Source of the DNA: Mesorhizobium loti
GTDB taxonomy: Bacteria > Pseudomonadota > Alphaproteobacteria > Rhizobiales > Rhizobiaceae
Length of the DNA: 64,000 nt
Assembly (NCBI GenBank): GCA_014189435.1
Contig: CP050293.1
Span: forward strand, 6,329,001 to 6,393,000
Direction of reading: 5' to 3'
Below the pieces are notes generated by a model. That model was given only the letters and a program-made list of their open reading frames with translations, did no database searches and was not told the origin of the DNA. Numbering within the stretch: position 1 is the stretch's first letter; each line of letters starts with the position of its first letter. Positions 18,068 to 27,722 of this stretch are shown piece after piece. The position numbers and the translations under genes are program-made.

Positions 18068-18116
18068 ATGCATGTCGTTCTCGCAAAACCGGGGCCACTT
18101 TTGCGCGACATGCATT
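18068..18116. repeat. Short palindromic element ATGCATGTCG...CGACATGCAT
   Basis: Inverted arms ATGCATGTCG and CGCGACATGCAT flank a spacer containing AAAACCGGGGCCACTTTTG. It is closely related to the copy at 21.2 kb and more loosely to the one at 29.9 kb. It is an intergenic repeat, and no protein is encoded. Confidence 0.7.
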
Positions 18117-18124
18117 AGGCAGCG

Positions 18125-18330
18125 GCCCTTCTGTCGTGCCGGCCTTCCCTGATTTCCTCCGGTGAGCTTGTCGCAGAAGGCGTCGAGGTCGCCGGGGTTG
18201 CGGCTGGTGACAAGCCCCTGGTCGGTAACGACCTTGCTGTCTTCCCAGATACCACCTGCATTGTTCACGTCGGTCCTAATCGACTTGTATGACGTGACCC
18301 GGCGGCCGTTGGCGCTTCTGCCGGAGCCCA
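18125..18330 (-). pseudogene. C-terminal remnant of a DJ-1/PfpI family (type 1 glutamine-amidotransferase-like) gene
   Basis: Reading the minus strand without regard to a start gives GRRVTSYKSIRTDVNNAGG, IWEDSKVVTDQGLVTSRNP and GDLDAFCDKL. This is the characteristic C-terminal third of PfpI/YhbO-type proteins (TSYxSIRTDxxNAG, VVxDxGLVTSRxPDDL). The N-terminal two thirds, with the nucleophile-elbow Cys, are not present in any frame upstream. The copy is therefore truncated and presumably non-functional. A palindromic repeat directly abuts its 3' end. Confidence 0.7.
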
Positions 18331-18474
18331 GCCGGCAGGGCGCGCGTCCAAAAGATCAGTCTGGCGCGAAATCCGCCCATGCCAGACGTGGCACGGTTCT
18401 TGCTGCTGCTGTCTCAGATATGCCGGGCGCAAAGACGCTGTTCCAAATCGACACCGGCGTGTGAGGTTAGGACA

Positions 18475-18687
18475 ATGATGTCGCGTAACCTGCTGTTCGG
18501 CGTTGCCGTCGTGTTCTTGGCCACGGCCGTAGGGGTAGCTTTGCTGTCGTCCGTGACTTCAAGGGGACTTCTCACCGCGACCCAAAACGATGCGGTCTTT
18601 TGTTCAAGCGGTCTATTGGCGAAGACCGTATCGGCGTCGGCCTCGCGGACTTTGCCGCCATGTCCGCCGGGCGTCAAAAGGTCATAA
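18475..18687 (+). CDS. Candidate small membrane protein (unrecognised)
   Basis: A 70-codon frame starts MMSRNLLFGVAVVFLATAVG, a single hydrophobic segment followed by a Ser/Ala-rich tail with CPPGVKRS at the end. A weak ribosome site (AGGTTAGGA) precedes the tandem ATGs. It lies in a decayed, gene-poor stretch and I recognise no family. It could be a real small protein, a fragment or chance. Confidence 0.25.
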   Translation: MMSRNLLFGVAVVFLATAVGVALLSSVTSRGLLTATQNDAVFCSSGLLAKTVSASASRTLPPCPPGVKRS

Positions 18688-18698
18688 GGAGCACCTCG

Positions 18699-18923
18699 AT
18701 GACCGCGAAACTGTGGATATGGTCGTGCATAGCATTCCTGAAAGATGCGGAGGCGGCCGGCATATCGGTGGTGGGCGGAAAAGGCGTGGTAGCGCAGTTG
18801 GCACTAGCCTTTCGCGAATTCGTCGCACCGCGCTACCGGCCAGAGCTCCATTATATGCGCGGCCCCGGGCCGGCGTCTGCGCGCCGCGTCAGCTCGCTGA
18901 AGGCCGGCCTTCATTCCTCCTGA
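18699..18923 (+). CDS. Candidate small protein following a strong ribosome site (unrecognised)
   Basis: A 74-codon frame starts MTAKLWIWSCIAF and contains KDAEAAGISVVGGKGVVAQL. The start is preceded by AAGGAG at ideal spacing, and the previous candidate ORF ends 11 bp upstream, so the two look like a tandem pair. No family is recognised and the C-terminal half looks compositionally random. It may be a decayed gene. Confidence 0.25.
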   Translation: MTAKLWIWSCIAFLKDAEAAGISVVGGKGVVAQLALAFREFVAPRYRPELHYMRGPGPASARRVSSLKAGLHSS

Positions 18924-19183
18924 TCTCTTGCTGTGTCGCATGGCGAAGCAACTCTGGGCCTCAAATATCGCGTACCCTGCGCCACTACGGTCCTTGGCTG
19001 CTGTTCGCGCCTGGAATCAGAAAGAGATCGGGCCGACCGGACCGTTTCGAGTACGAATCAGTATCCTCGGGCGCGAGCGTACCAATCGTGTGCCGGATCT
19101 ATCTGGATAGCGCCGTCGACGGACGCCCGGCGCGGATCGGCGAGAGTTGTGACGTCGTGTTCCGTTTCCCCGACGCCAGACAG

Positions 19184-19212
19184 CAAAAAGGCCCGGTCAC
19201 CCGGGCCCTTTG
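19184..19212 (-). terminator. Rho-independent terminator of tRNA-Gly
   Basis: On the minus strand the stem GGCCCGG / CCGGGCC has a 4-base loop and is followed by TTTTTG. It lies about 25 bases beyond the tRNA 3' end. Confidence 0.8.
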
Positions 19213-19236
19213 TGCTTTTCAAATCTAAAGAAGATT

Positions 19237-19311
19237 TGGAGCGGGTGAAGCGATTCGAACGCTCGACCCCAACCTTGGCAAGGTTGTGCTCTACCCCTGA
19301 GCTACACCCGC
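19237..19311 (-). tRNA. tRNA-Gly (anticodon GCC)
   Basis: The minus strand folds as a tRNA. The acceptor stem GCGGGTG pairs with CACCCGC, and the D arm contains AGCTCAGGGGTAGAGC. The anticodon loop TTGCCAA puts GCC at 19277-19279, and the T arm has GTTCGAATC. CCA is encoded at the 3' end. A hairpin terminator follows. Confidence 0.95.
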
Positions 19312-19603
19312 TCGCGCGGCGTCTTGGCCGCAAGCCGGGCCTATATGGCTGAAGAGCGCGGCGATTGCAACAGGGAAATCGCAGGCTTTTTTGCGATGCG
19401 GCAAGCGATGCCGGCAAAGCCGTCGGCACGGTGGCGGGTGCGTGAGTGGCTGGCGGCGGGGGCGCCACCGCGAAGGGCGGTGCCGCTCATCGTGATGTCG
19501 CATGACGGTCTTGTGTCGGCGGCCTCATTGGCCGTAAACGGCATGGCCTGAGAAACATGGGCCTGAAACATGGGCTTGAGAAAACGGGACGAAGACGAAA
19601 CCG
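19312..19603. other. Gene-free stretch between tRNA-Gly and the prolyl-tRNA deacylase
   Basis: I see no convincing coding frame here. It must contain the tRNA-Gly promoter (reading left) and the promoter of the rightward deacylase gene, but no clear -35/-10 pair stands out. Confidence 0.5.
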
Positions 19604-20101
19604 ATGCCGAAGACCGAAGCCGAACTCTTTGCCTTTCTTGCCGAACTCGGGATTGCCGCCTCGACGAAACGCCATCCGCCTCTCTATACGGTCGCCGATT
19701 CGCAGGCGCTGCGTGGCGAAATCGCCGGCGGGCACACGAAAAACCTGTTCCTGAAGGACAAGAAGGACAATTTCTTCCTGGTCACCGTCGACGAGGACGC
19801 GGTTGTCGACCTGAAGCAGATCCACCAGGTGATCGGCGCCGCCAGCCGCGTTTCCTTCGGCAGACCGGAGATGCTGATGGAGCTGCTCGGCGTCACGCCG
19901 GGTGCTGTCACGGTCTTTGGCGTCATCAACGATACGGCAAACAGGGTCAAGCTCGTGCTCGACAAGGATTTGATGGAGCATGCGGTGATCAATGGGCATC
20001 CGCTGACCAATGAGGCGACGACATCGATCGCGGCGGGCGACCTGATCAAATTCGTCGAGGCAACCGGGCACGATGCTGCTATCTTGAAAGTCTCCACGTG
20101 A
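19604..20101 (+). CDS. Prolyl-tRNA editing protein (YbaK/ProX-type aminoacyl-tRNA deacylase)
   Basis: This 165-residue protein has the YbaK/aminoacyl-tRNA editing fold. It begins ELFAFLAELGIAASTKRHPP and contains GEIAGGHTKNLFLKDKKDNF, a core with SFGRPEMLMELLGVTPGAVT, and VFGVINDTANRVKLVLD. These match the ProX (PrdX) branch that hydrolyses mischarged Ala-tRNA(Pro) in trans. It is single-domain, not fused to ProRS. It is followed 84 bp later by a thioredoxin/TPR chaperone gene on the same strand. Confidence 0.9.
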   Translation: MPKTEAELFAFLAELGIAASTKRHPPLYTVADSQALRGEIAGGHTKNLFLKDKKDNFFLVTVDEDAVVDLKQIHQVIGAASRVSFGRPEMLMELLGVTPGAVTVFGVINDTANRVKLVLDKDLMEHAVINGHPLTNEATTSIAAGDLIKFVEATGHDAAILKVST

Positions 20102-20185
20102 TCGCCACATGGATGGCTTGAGTCAGATGGTCTGAAGCATGTGGCGCCTGGCTGCCGGCCGGCCGCGCCACGGAAGGGTAAAGAG

Positions 20186-21187
20186 ATGAGCGACAACAAT
20201 CCGTTTGGCGGCCCCTTTGGCGGCAGTGGCGGCCAGTACACCACGTCCGTGCAGTATGGCGGAACCGCCCCGGCGCCGGCGAAAGTCGCGCTTGGCGATG
20301 CGCCCGCGGCCCCGGCCGATGTCATCAAGGACACGACGACAGCGGCTTTTGCCGCCGACGTCATCCAGGAATCGCGCCGCCAGCCGGTGCTGGTCGATTT
20401 CTGGGCGCCGTGGTGCGGACCTTGCAAGCAGCTGACGCCGCAGCTGGAGAAGGCGGTGAAGGCCGCCGGCGGCAAGGTCAAGCTGGTCAAGATGAACATC
20501 GACGACCATCCCTCGATCGCCGGCCAGCTCGGCATCCAGTCGATTCCCGCGGTCATCGCCTTCAAGGACGGCCAGCCGGTCGACGGCTTCATGGGCGCCA
20601 TCCCGGAGAGCCAGATCAACGAATTCATCACCAAGGTCGGCGGCAAGGGCGATGGCGCGCCGCCGGTGGCCGAGGCGCTGGCCGCAGCGGCCGAGGCGCG
20701 CGACGCCGGCGACATGCAGACCGCGGCCGACATCTATGACGCCGTCCTGGCGCAGGCGCCGGAGACGATCGAGGCGATCGCCGGGCTGGGCGAGTTGCTG
20801 TTCGAGGCCGGCGACACGGAAGGCGCAGAGGCGCTTTTGGCAACAGCCCCGGAAGCCAAGAAGGATGCGCCGCCGCTGGCCGCCCTGCGCGCCAAGATGG
20901 CGCTGGCCGCGCAAGCGGCAGCGCTTGGCAACCCGGCCGAGTTCGAGCGGCGTCTGGCGGAAAACCCCAAAGACCATCAGGCACGCTTCGATCTGGCCAT
21001 GATCCAGAACGCCAATGGCGACCGCACGGCGGCCGCAGACAATCTGCTGGCCATCATCAAGGCCGACCGCGCCTGGAACGAGGACGGCGCCAGGACGCAA
21101 TTGCTGCAGCTGTTCGAGGCCTGGGGCATGACCGACGAGGCGACGCTTGGCGCGCGCCGCAAACTGTCGGCGTTGCTGTTTTCCTGA
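20186..21187 (+). CDS. CnoX/YbbN-type thioredoxin-TPR chaperone
   Basis: This 333-residue protein has a Gly-rich N-terminal tail, a thioredoxin domain with WCGPC at residues 76-80 (VDFWAPWCGPCKQLTP) and the cis-Pro segment GIQSIPAVIAF. Residues 170-333 are an Ala-rich region of TPR-like helices (YDAVLAQAPETIEAIAGLGE). This matches CnoX (YbbN), a cytosolic chaperone-thioredoxin that protects substrates and hands them to GroEL/DnaK. The canonical CGPC active site is intact, whereas E. coli CnoX has a changed site. I took ATG 20186 for its GGGTAAAGAG leader; the frame is open further upstream. Confidence 0.9.
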   Translation: MSDNNPFGGPFGGSGGQYTTSVQYGGTAPAPAKVALGDAPAAPADVIKDTTTAAFAADVIQESRRQPVLVDFWAPWCGPCKQLTPQLEKAVKAAGGKVKLVKMNIDDHPSIAGQLGIQSIPAVIAFKDGQPVDGFMGAIPESQINEFITKVGGKGDGAPPVAEALAAAAEARDAGDMQTAADIYDAVLAQAPETIEAIAGLGELLFEAGDTEGAEALLATAPEAKKDAPPLAALRAKMALAAQAAALGNPAEFERRLAENPKDHQARFDLAMIQNANGDRTAAADNLLAIIKADRAWNEDGARTQLLQLFEAWGMTDEATLGARRKLSALLFS

Positions 21188-21244
21188 GCCGGTTTCCGGT
21201 TGTTTTGCCGCACGGGCTTGGCGTCGGCGACGACTGCGCCAGAT

Positions 21245-21342
21245 TAATGCATGTCGCCAAAAGTGGACCCCGGTTTTGGGAGGACGACATGCATAAAAAC
21301 AAAGGGATAGAGCGTTTCCGTGAAACGGTGAACCGCTCCAGG
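21245..21342. repeat. Palindromic element (ATGCATGTCG family) with an adjacent hairpin
   Basis: Arms AATGCATGTCG and CGACATGCAT flank AAAAGTGGACCCCGGTTTTG, as in the 18.1 kb copy. A second inverted repeat follows, AGCGTTTCCGTGAAACGGTG ending at AACCGCTCC. No coding potential is seen. It separates the thioredoxin and LON-domain genes. Confidence 0.7.
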
Positions 21343-21387
21343 ACAGGGAATTGACGCGCTTCTTGATGGCGCGATCGGAGGAATGAA

Positions 21388-22059
21388 GTGCAAGCGGGAA
21401 ACGCGCATTACCGGCTCGCCAAGGATTTGCCGTCGACGATCCCGATCTTTCCGCTCGAGGGTGCGCTTTTGCTGCCGGGAGGCCGCATGCCGCTCAACAT
21501 CTTCGAACCGCGCTATCTGCAGATGGTGGACGAGGCGATTGCCGGCTCGCGGCTCATCGGCGTCATCCAGCCCAGTCTCGACGGCGCCTTGCGCGACGAC
21601 GGCGAGCCGGAGCTCTGCAATGTCGGCTGCGCCGGGCGCATCATTGCCTTTTCCGAAACCGGCGACGGTCGCTATCTGATTTCGCTGCAGGGCGTGTGCC
21701 GGTTCCGCATTGCCCACGAACTGACGGTCAAGACGCCGTTTCGCCAGTGTAAGCCGGCGGCTTTCCTTGCCGATCTCGACGAGGACCAGGCGGCGAACGA
21801 GATCGACCGGCCATCGCTGCTCAAGGCATTTCGCGCCTATCTGCAGGCCAACGATCTGGAAGCCGATTGGGAAAGCGTCAGCCGGGCCGAAAATGCCATG
21901 CTGGTCAACGCGCTGTCGATGATGGCGCCTTACGGGCCGGCCGAGAAACAGGCGCTGCTTGAAGCAGCTGATCTGAAGACGCGGGCCGAAACGCTGATCG
22001 CCATCACCGAAATGGCGCTGGCGCGCGAGAATGAGGATTTTGGGTCGAGTTTGCAGTAA
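21388..22059 (+). CDS. LON N-terminal-domain (LON substrate-binding) protein
   Basis: This 223-residue stand-alone LON substrate-binding domain has the opening STIPIFPLEGALLLPGGRMP and LNIFEPRYLQMVDEAI. GCAGRIIAFSETGDGRYLIS and the helical C-terminal part ALSMMAPYGPAEKQALLEAA follow. There is no ATPase or protease domain. The start is GTG 21388, set by a CGGAGG ribosome site 7 bases upstream; a nearby ATG is out of frame. The thioredoxin / LON / Trm112 order is common in alphaproteobacteria. It probably has a proteostasis role, but no enzymatic activity is known. Confidence 0.9.
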   Translation: MQAGNAHYRLAKDLPSTIPIFPLEGALLLPGGRMPLNIFEPRYLQMVDEAIAGSRLIGVIQPSLDGALRDDGEPELCNVGCAGRIIAFSETGDGRYLISLQGVCRFRIAHELTVKTPFRQCKPAAFLADLDEDQAANEIDRPSLLKAFRAYLQANDLEADWESVSRAENAMLVNALSMMAPYGPAEKQALLEAADLKTRAETLIAITEMALARENEDFGSSLQ

Positions 22060-22203
22060 GATGTGCCGATATTCAGGTGACACCGGCCTGCAAATGGCGG
22101 CTTCCTGCGCTTCCGGTGCTCACGTACGAAAAGTACGCTCCGCTCCGGTTCTCGGAACCCACCATTTTCGACTCGGCCTGACCTGAATCTCAACACATCT
22201 TAG
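22057..22203. repeat. Long imperfect inverted repeat between LON and Trm112 genes
   Basis: The ends TAAGATGTG...ATTCAGGT and ACCTGAAT...CACATCTTA are complementary. The interior includes CACGTACGAAAAGTACGCTC, itself a small palindrome. The left arm overlaps the LON gene stop codon. It may terminate or stabilise the transcript. Confidence 0.65.
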
Positions 22204-22231
22204 GCCCGCAACTGGCTGGGAAGAGAATCTT

Positions 22232-22480
22232 ATGGCGGCGGATGGACGTGACGGGAAGAAAATCAATGTCGACCCCAAGCTGCTGGAACTGCTTGCCTGC
22301 CCGCTGACCAAGGGGCCACTGGCCTGGGATCCGGAACGTGGCGAACTGGTCTCGCGGGTCGCCAAGCTCGCCTATCCCGTGCGTGACGGCATCCCGATCA
22401 TGCTGCCCTCGGAGGCGCGGACGCTTTCCGTGGAGGATGTGCTGGCGCCGCCGCCGCCACGTTTGGGTGGGCCTTCGTAA
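22232..22480 (+). CDS. Trm112 family protein (UPF0434)
   Basis: This 82-residue protein has the Trm112/UPF0434 core [20 protein letters not shown], then [20 protein letters not shown] and LPSEAR. Only one cysteine remains of the zinc-ribbon pattern, as is usual for alphaproteobacterial members. Family members act as small partner subunits of methyltransferases. The bacterial partner here is unknown. It is the last gene of the deacylase / thioredoxin / LON run. Confidence 0.9.
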   Translation: MAADGRDGKKINVDPKLLELLACPLTKGPLAWDPERGELVSRVAKLAYPVRDGIPIMLPSEARTLSVEDVLAPPPPRLGGPS

Positions 22481-22514
22481 GAGGCAGAGAAGTTTGCCAG
22501 AGGCTGGCGGGGCA

Positions 22515-22672
22515 GCGCCCCCCTCTGCCCTGCCGGGCATCTCCCCCACAAGGAGGGAGATTGGCCGTCATTTCCGCTTTCGCCAATCTTGAACGCCGAA
22601 GACAGGCCGGACGACGAAGCTGTCGATCTCCCCCAAGTGGGGGGAGATGTCCGGCAGGACAGAGGGGGGCGC
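22515..22672. repeat. RIME-like palindromic element
   Basis: Outer arms GCGCCCCCCTCTGCCCTGCC and GGACAGAGGGGGGCGC are joined to inner hairpins of the type CTCCCCCACAAGGAGGGAG. The central loop contains TTTCGCCAATCTTGAACGCC. It lies between the convergent Trm112 and dnaE2 genes. Confidence 0.8.
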
Positions 22673-22720
22673 GAAGGATCGCCGTCGCTCGTTTTCGTTC
22701 CGCTCTTGGCATGGCCATGC

Positions 22721-25700
22721 CTACTGAAAATTCCGGCCCTTCGGCATGACCTGTTCCGCTTCTTCCGACAGCGTCGCGATGTCCTGCCGGATCGGCGCGT
22801 TCTCTATGGCTGGCCGATTGGAGCGTCCCCTGGCAGCGTGTTCCGGAGGACCGCCAACCGCCGGTGCGGCCCCGCTGACCTTCTCCAGCAGCACGGTCAG
22901 CCAAGGCGTCAGATCCTCGATCTTCTCGGCGACGATGTGGACCACACCCGATTCCGACTGCAGTTTCCCGGTGACCTTCACGAACCGTGCTCCCATGACG
23001 ATGGGCCGATAGCGGTCGAAGGTTCTTTGCCAGAAAATGACGTTGGCGACGGCCTTGTCGTCCTCCAGCGTCAGGAAGATGGCGTTGCCCTTGCCGGGGC
23101 GCTGCCGCACCAGCACGAGGCCGGCAACGGAGACACGCCTGCCGTCGCGCACGGAAGGCAGGTTCGCATTGGGCGTGACGCCGGCCCGGTCGAGCCGCTC
23201 GCGCAGGAAGGCGACCGGATGCGCCTTCAGCGACAGGCCAAGCGAGCGGTAGTCGTGGATGACATGCTCGCCAAGCGGCATTTTGGGCAGCTTCGTCTCG
23301 GGTTCGAGCTCGCGCAGGCGGAGCGCCGGCTGGTCGAACAGCGGCAGCCTTTCGGCGGCGCTCTTGCCGTCGAGCGCGCGCACCGCCCACAGCGCCTCGC
23401 GGCGGTCGAGGCCAAGCGAACGGAAGGCGTCGGCCTGCGCCAGCCTTTCGATCTCGCCGACATCGAGGCCGGAACGCAGCCAGACATCCCGGACGGTTGA
23501 GTAGCCTGAACCGCGCCGCTCGACGAAAGCCTCCATGCGTTCCTTCGACAGACCCTTGATCTGCCGGAAGCCGAGCCGAACCGCATGATTTGTCTGGATG
23601 ACACCGCGCATTTCGGCGTGGCGAGGGAGGATGCGGGCCGGATCGAAAGGGAATTCCTCCAGCGTGCAGTCCCAGACCGAGAAATTGACGTCGACGTCGC
23701 GGATGTCGACGCCATGGTCGCGTGCATCGCGCACGAGCTGGGCCGGCTGGTAAAACCCCATCGGCTGCGAGTTCAGGATCGCGGCGCAGAACACGTCGGG
23801 ATAGAAGGTCTTGAACCAGCAGGAGGCATAGACGAGCAGGGCGAAGGAAGCAGCATGGCTTTCGGGAAAGCCATATTCGCCAAAACCCTCGATCTGCTTG
23901 AAGCAGCGCTCGGCGAAGTCCTTCGTGTAGCCCTTGCCGACCATGCCATTGATCATACGGTCTCGGTAATTGCCGATGGTGCCGGTGCGCTTGAAGGTGG
24001 CCATGGCGCGGCGCAGTTCGTCGGCTTCGCCCGGTTTGAAACCCCCGGCGACGATGGCGATATTCATCGCCTGCTCCTGAAACAGCGGTACGCCAAGCGT
24101 CTTCTTGAGGATCGCCTCCAGCTCCGGCTTTTGATACTCGGCCTGTTCCTTGCCTTGCCGGCGGCGCAGATAGGGATGAACCATGTCGCCCTGGATCGGG
24201 CCCGGCCGCACGATCGCCACCTCGATGACGAGATCGTAAAAATTGTCTGGCTTGAGACGCGGCAGCATCGACATCTGGGCGCGCGATTCGATCTGGAAGA
24301 CGCCGAGCGTGTCGGCGCGGCAGATCATCTTGTAGACCTGCTTGTCCTCCGGCGGCAGGGTGGCCAGCACATAGGGCTGCCCATACGGGTCCCTCGCCTT
24401 CGGATAATGCTCAGTGAGCAAAGTGAAGGCGCGTTGCAGGCAGGTCAGCATGCCGAGTGCCAGCACGTCTACTTTCAGGATCTTCACCGAGTCGAGATCG
24501 TCCTTGTCCCATTCGACCATCTTGCGCTCGTCCATCGCCGTCTTGACGATGGGCACGATCTCGTCGAGCCGGTCCCGGGTGATGACGAAGCCGCCGACAT
24601 GCTGCGACAGATGGCGGGGGAAGCCCATGATCTCATTGGCACGCTCCATCACGTGCCTCGACACCGGGTCGGTGCGGTCGAGGCCACCGGCGCGGGCTTC
24701 CTTCTCGCCAAGCTCCGATGTCGACCAACCCCAGATCGAGCCGGAAAGCGATGCCCTGACATCCTCGGACAGGCCCATCGCTTTCGACACTTCGCGCAGC
24801 GCCGAACGGCCGCGGTAGCTGATGACGGCGGCGGCAAGTGCTGTGCGCTTTCCGCTGTATTTCTCGTAGATGTACTGGATTACGGTTTCGCGTTTTTCGT
24901 GCTCGAAATCGACGTCGATGTCTGGCGGCTCGTTTCTCTCCTCGGAAATGAAGCGCTCGAAAAGCGAATCGATTTTTTCCGGTCCCACTTCGGTGATGCC
25001 GATGCAGAAGCAGACGACCGAATTGGCGGCTGATCCACGTCCCTGGCAGAGAATGTCCTTGCTGCGCGCGAACTTGACGATGTCGTATACAGTCAGGAAA
25101 TAGCGGGCGTAGTTGAGGCGCTCGATGAGAGCCAACTCCTCCTCGATGCGCTTGATGACCGAAGCCGGCACACCCGCCGGATAACGTTTGGCCGCTCCCT
25201 CCCGCGCCAGCCGTTCCAGCTCGGCCTGCGGCCCGAGGCCCGATTCCGTCGGCTCGTCCGGATAATTGTACTGGAGGTCGCTCAGCGAGAAGGTCAGCTC
25301 TTGCGCAAACCGCAAGGTCTCGGCCAGCGCCTGCGGATGCCGGCGGAACAGGCGGGCCATTTCCATCGGCGGCTTCAGATGGCGTTCGGCATTGGCGGTG
25401 AGTTGCAGCCCGACCTCGGCGACAGGGGTGTTGAGGCGGATCGCGGTCAGCACGTCCTGCAGCGGGCGCCGTTCGGCCGTGTGGTAGAGAACGTCATTGG
25501 TCGCCATCAGCGGAATGCCGGCACTCTCGGCAAGTGCGGCCGCCTGCTCGATCCGGAAACGGTCATTGCCGGCATAGTCGGGCGAAACGCCAAGCCGCAG
25601 GTTCCTGCCGAAGCGGTCCTTGAGTTCTCGAAGCAAAGCGAGACTGTCTGGCGCGCCCGCCGACAGACCGGGCAGGACCGCCAGCGACATCAGGTCACCC

Positions 25701-26068
25701 CATTCAAGCAAGTCGCTGCGCTGGAGAAGGGTGGCGCCTTTTTCGTTCTCGTCGCGCAGATTGGCTTGGGTCAGCATGCGGCAGAGATGCCCCCAGCCCT
25801 TGCGGTCCTGGGGGTAGGCGAGAATGTCCGGCGTGCCGTCGCCGAAAACCAGCCGGCAGCCGGGATGATAGGAAAGCTTCTCGACCTTGGCCTGCTGCCA
25901 GGCGCGCACCACGCCGGCCACCGTGTTGCGGTCGGCAAGTCCGATCGCCGAGAAACCCAGGAGCTTGGCCGCGACCACCAGCTCCTCCGGCTTGGATGCG
26001 CCGCGCAGGAAGGAGAAATTCGATTGGATGCCGAACTCCGCATAGGGAATGACGGTCAGCGCGTTCAT
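22721..26068 (-). CDS. dnaE2: Error-prone DNA polymerase III alpha subunit (DnaE2)
   Basis: This 1,115-residue C-family polymerase starts [20 protein letters not shown] with an N-terminal PHP domain. It has the palm motif [14 protein letters not shown] with catalytic Asp residues, [20 protein letters not shown], and a C-terminal OB-fold segment ([20 protein letters not shown]). Its length and motifs fit DnaE2, the translesion polymerase of the SOS mutasome, rather than replicative DnaE1. The start ATG 26068 overlaps the imuB stop codon by 4 bases (ATGA), so translation is coupled. An open frame running back to 26224 lies over imuB and is not needed. Regulation is expected from the LexA box upstream of imuA. 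Confidence 0.95.
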   Translation of the reverse strand: MNALTVIPYAEFGIQSNFSFLRGASKPEELVVAAKLLGFSAIGLADRNTVAGVVRAWQQAKVEKLSYHPGCRLVFGDGTPDILAYPQDRKGWGHLCRMLTQANLRDENEKGATLLQRSDLLEWGDLMSLAVLPGLSAGAPDSLALLRELKDRFGRNLRLGVSPDYAGNDRFRIEQAAALAESAGIPLMATNDVLYHTAERRPLQDVLTAIRLNTPVAEVGLQLTANAERHLKPPMEMARLFRRHPQALAETLRFAQELTFSLSDLQYNYPDEPTESGLGPQAELERLAREGAAKRYPAGVPASVIKRIEEELALIERLNYARYFLTVYDIVKFARSKDILCQGRGSAANSVVCFCIGITEVGPEKIDSLFERFISEERNEPPDIDVDFEHEKRETVIQYIYEKYSGKRTALAAAVISYRGRSALREVSKAMGLSEDVRASLSGSIWGWSTSELGEKEARAGGLDRTDPVSRHVMERANEIMGFPRHLSQHVGGFVITRDRLDEIVPIVKTAMDERKMVEWDKDDLDSVKILKVDVLALGMLTCLQRAFTLLTEHYPKARDPYGQPYVLATLPPEDKQVYKMICRADTLGVFQIESRAQMSMLPRLKPDNFYDLVIEVAIVRPGPIQGDMVHPYLRRRQGKEQAEYQKPELEAILKKTLGVPLFQEQAMNIAIVAGGFKPGEADELRRAMATFKRTGTIGNYRDRMINGMVGKGYTKDFAERCFKQIEGFGEYGFPESHAASFALLVYASCWFKTFYPDVFCAAILNSQPMGFYQPAQLVRDARDHGVDIRDVDVNFSVWDCTLEEFPFDPARILPRHAEMRGVIQTNHAVRLGFRQIKGLSKERMEAFVERRGSGYSTVRDVWLRSGLDVGEIERLAQADAFRSLGLDRREALWAVRALDGKSAAERLPLFDQPALRLRELEPETKLPKMPLGEHVIHDYRSLGLSLKAHPVAFLRERLDRAGVTPNANLPSVRDGRRVSVAGLVLVRQRPGKGNAIFLTLEDDKAVANVIFWQRTFDRYRPIVMGARFVKVTGKLQSESGVVHIVAEKIEDLTPWLTVLLEKVSGAAPAVGGPPEHAARGRSNRPAIENAPIRQDIATLSEEAEQVMPKGRNFQ

Positions 26069-27722
26069 GCAAAAACCCCATGCAGGAACCAGCGCGGCGG
26101 GACTTGCGAGGCGCCGCCGTAGAGGCCCTGCCGGTAGAGCCAGTAGCGGCGGCCGTCGGCATCCTCGATGCGGAAATAATCGCGCGTCGATGCCGCCTCG
26201 TCGCTTGGCGTCTCGCGCCACCATTCGGCGGCGATGCGTTCCGGCCCTTCGGCCCGGGTGACCCGGTAGAGAGCGCGCCGCCAGCGGAAGTTCAGCGGCG
26301 GCCCCTCCGGCATTTCGGTGGCCGGCACGTCGATGGGTTCGGGCGAGCGGAACAGCCGGATCGGCCGCTCCGGCGGGAAAATGGTCATCGGCGCCTGCAG
26401 CCTGTCCGGCTTCTTCGGCGGCGTGGTCCGGCGCGGGGCCTCGGTGAAGGGGATGGTGGCGACGGCACGCTCCGGCAGATGGCTTTCGACGACGACCGGC
26501 TGCAGCACCGCGCCCTCGCCGAGCCGGGCGCGGATGCGGTCGGCGAACAGCGCGATATCGGCGCCGTCGTCGGTCACCTCGCCGGCAAGATCAGCCTGCT
26601 GCATGTCGAAGGCGGCTGATGCCAACACCGAGAGCCGCACCAGATCGAAGCCATAGCCGGCATCGATATCCTGTTCGAGTGCGGCCAGCCGCTCATGGAA
26701 CAGTTTCTGGATCAGCATGGGTTCGCGCAGCGGCCGCGAGGTGCCGATGGCGATGCGGCTGACGGCACCGTCGACGCGAAAGAGCAGCAGCGCCAGCGTC
26801 TTGGCGCCCTCGCCGCGGCGCTCGAGGTCGACCTTCAAAGTCGCTGCTAGCATGCCCACCAGCCGTTCGATGTCCTCGGTCAGAGTGACGGGTTCGGCGA
26901 GGTGGCGTTCGACCGAAAGCGGCGCGACGGGTAGGCGCGGCGACACCGCTTCGTCGAGGCGGCCAAGCGCCTGGTCGAGCCGCAGCAGCAGCAAGGCGCC
27001 GAAGCGGCGGGCGAGCGGCGCGCGGGGTGCCGCCATGACGGCGCCCGCCGTGCGCAGGCCGACGCTTTCCAGGCTGGTGCGAGTCGCCGGCTCGATGCGC
27101 AGTGCGGCCAGTGGCAGGGGCGCCAGCAGCGCTTCCTCCTCGCCTGATACAACGATGCGGTCGCCGCAAAAGCGTGCCGCCGCCCAGGCAGCTCCCGGTG
27201 TCGCGGCAAGCCCGGCGCGGACATCGAAACCCTGGTGGAAGAAACGCGACAGGATGTCGTCCAGAATGGCGCGTTCGCCGCCGAACAGATGGGTGCAGCC
27301 GGTGACGTCGAGAAACAGGCCGTCTGCCCCGTCCAGCGCCACCAGCGGCGTGTAGCGGTCGCACCAGTCGGCAAGGCCTTCGAGCAGGCGGTGGTCGGCC
27401 TCCGGATCGGCCTCGACGATTTCGATCGACGGATGCATGGCGCGCGCATCGGCGATGCCCATGTCGCGCTTCAGGTGCAGCGCTTCAGCCCGCTCGTCGA
27501 GGGCCGAGATGCGCTGCGCGTTGCGGTCGCGATGGCTGATCACGAGCGGGGGTGAGATGGCGGCAGATGATCCGACGGCCGGGAACGCCAGGATCGCCCC
27601 AGACGCTGCCGCAGGATCCTTTCCACTGCCAGATAGGGAAACCACAGGGACAGGATTCTTTGCCCGCTCTCTTCCCTCGCCCCTTCTTTCGTCGCCCGTT
27701 CTTTCGTCGAATGCGCGTTCAT
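26065..27722 (-). CDS. imuB: ImuB, Y-family polymerase-like SOS mutasome protein, with apparent -1 frameshift
   Basis: Its N-terminus is in one frame from ATG 27722: [13 protein letters not shown]..., then [20 protein letters not shown] and [11 protein letters not shown]. The body is in another frame: [54 protein letters not shown], to WFLHGVFA at 26065. The switch falls at a G5 run (27548-27552, plus strand). One extra base there would join the halves into a typical ImuB. ImuB proteins resemble Y-family polymerases without catalytic acidic residues and bridge DnaE2 to the beta clamp. The start lies inside imuA and the stop overlaps dnaE2 by 4 bases. As printed, the body is instead fused in frame to imuA. 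Confidence 0.85.

Noticed and set aside
18590-19228. A 212-codon plus-strand frame
   Set aside because: It has Arg-rich random composition, no ribosome site, runs through the tRNA terminator hairpin and overlaps better small candidates.
19237-19311. tRNA-Gly as an attachment site of an integrated island
   Set aside because: No integrase gene and no repeated tRNA 3' end were found in the surrounding sequence.
23585-25033. A 482-codon plus-strand frame opposite dnaE2
   Set aside because: It is antisense to a highly conserved polymerase; its composition (His/Gln/Asp/Leu-rich) is that of a mirror frame.
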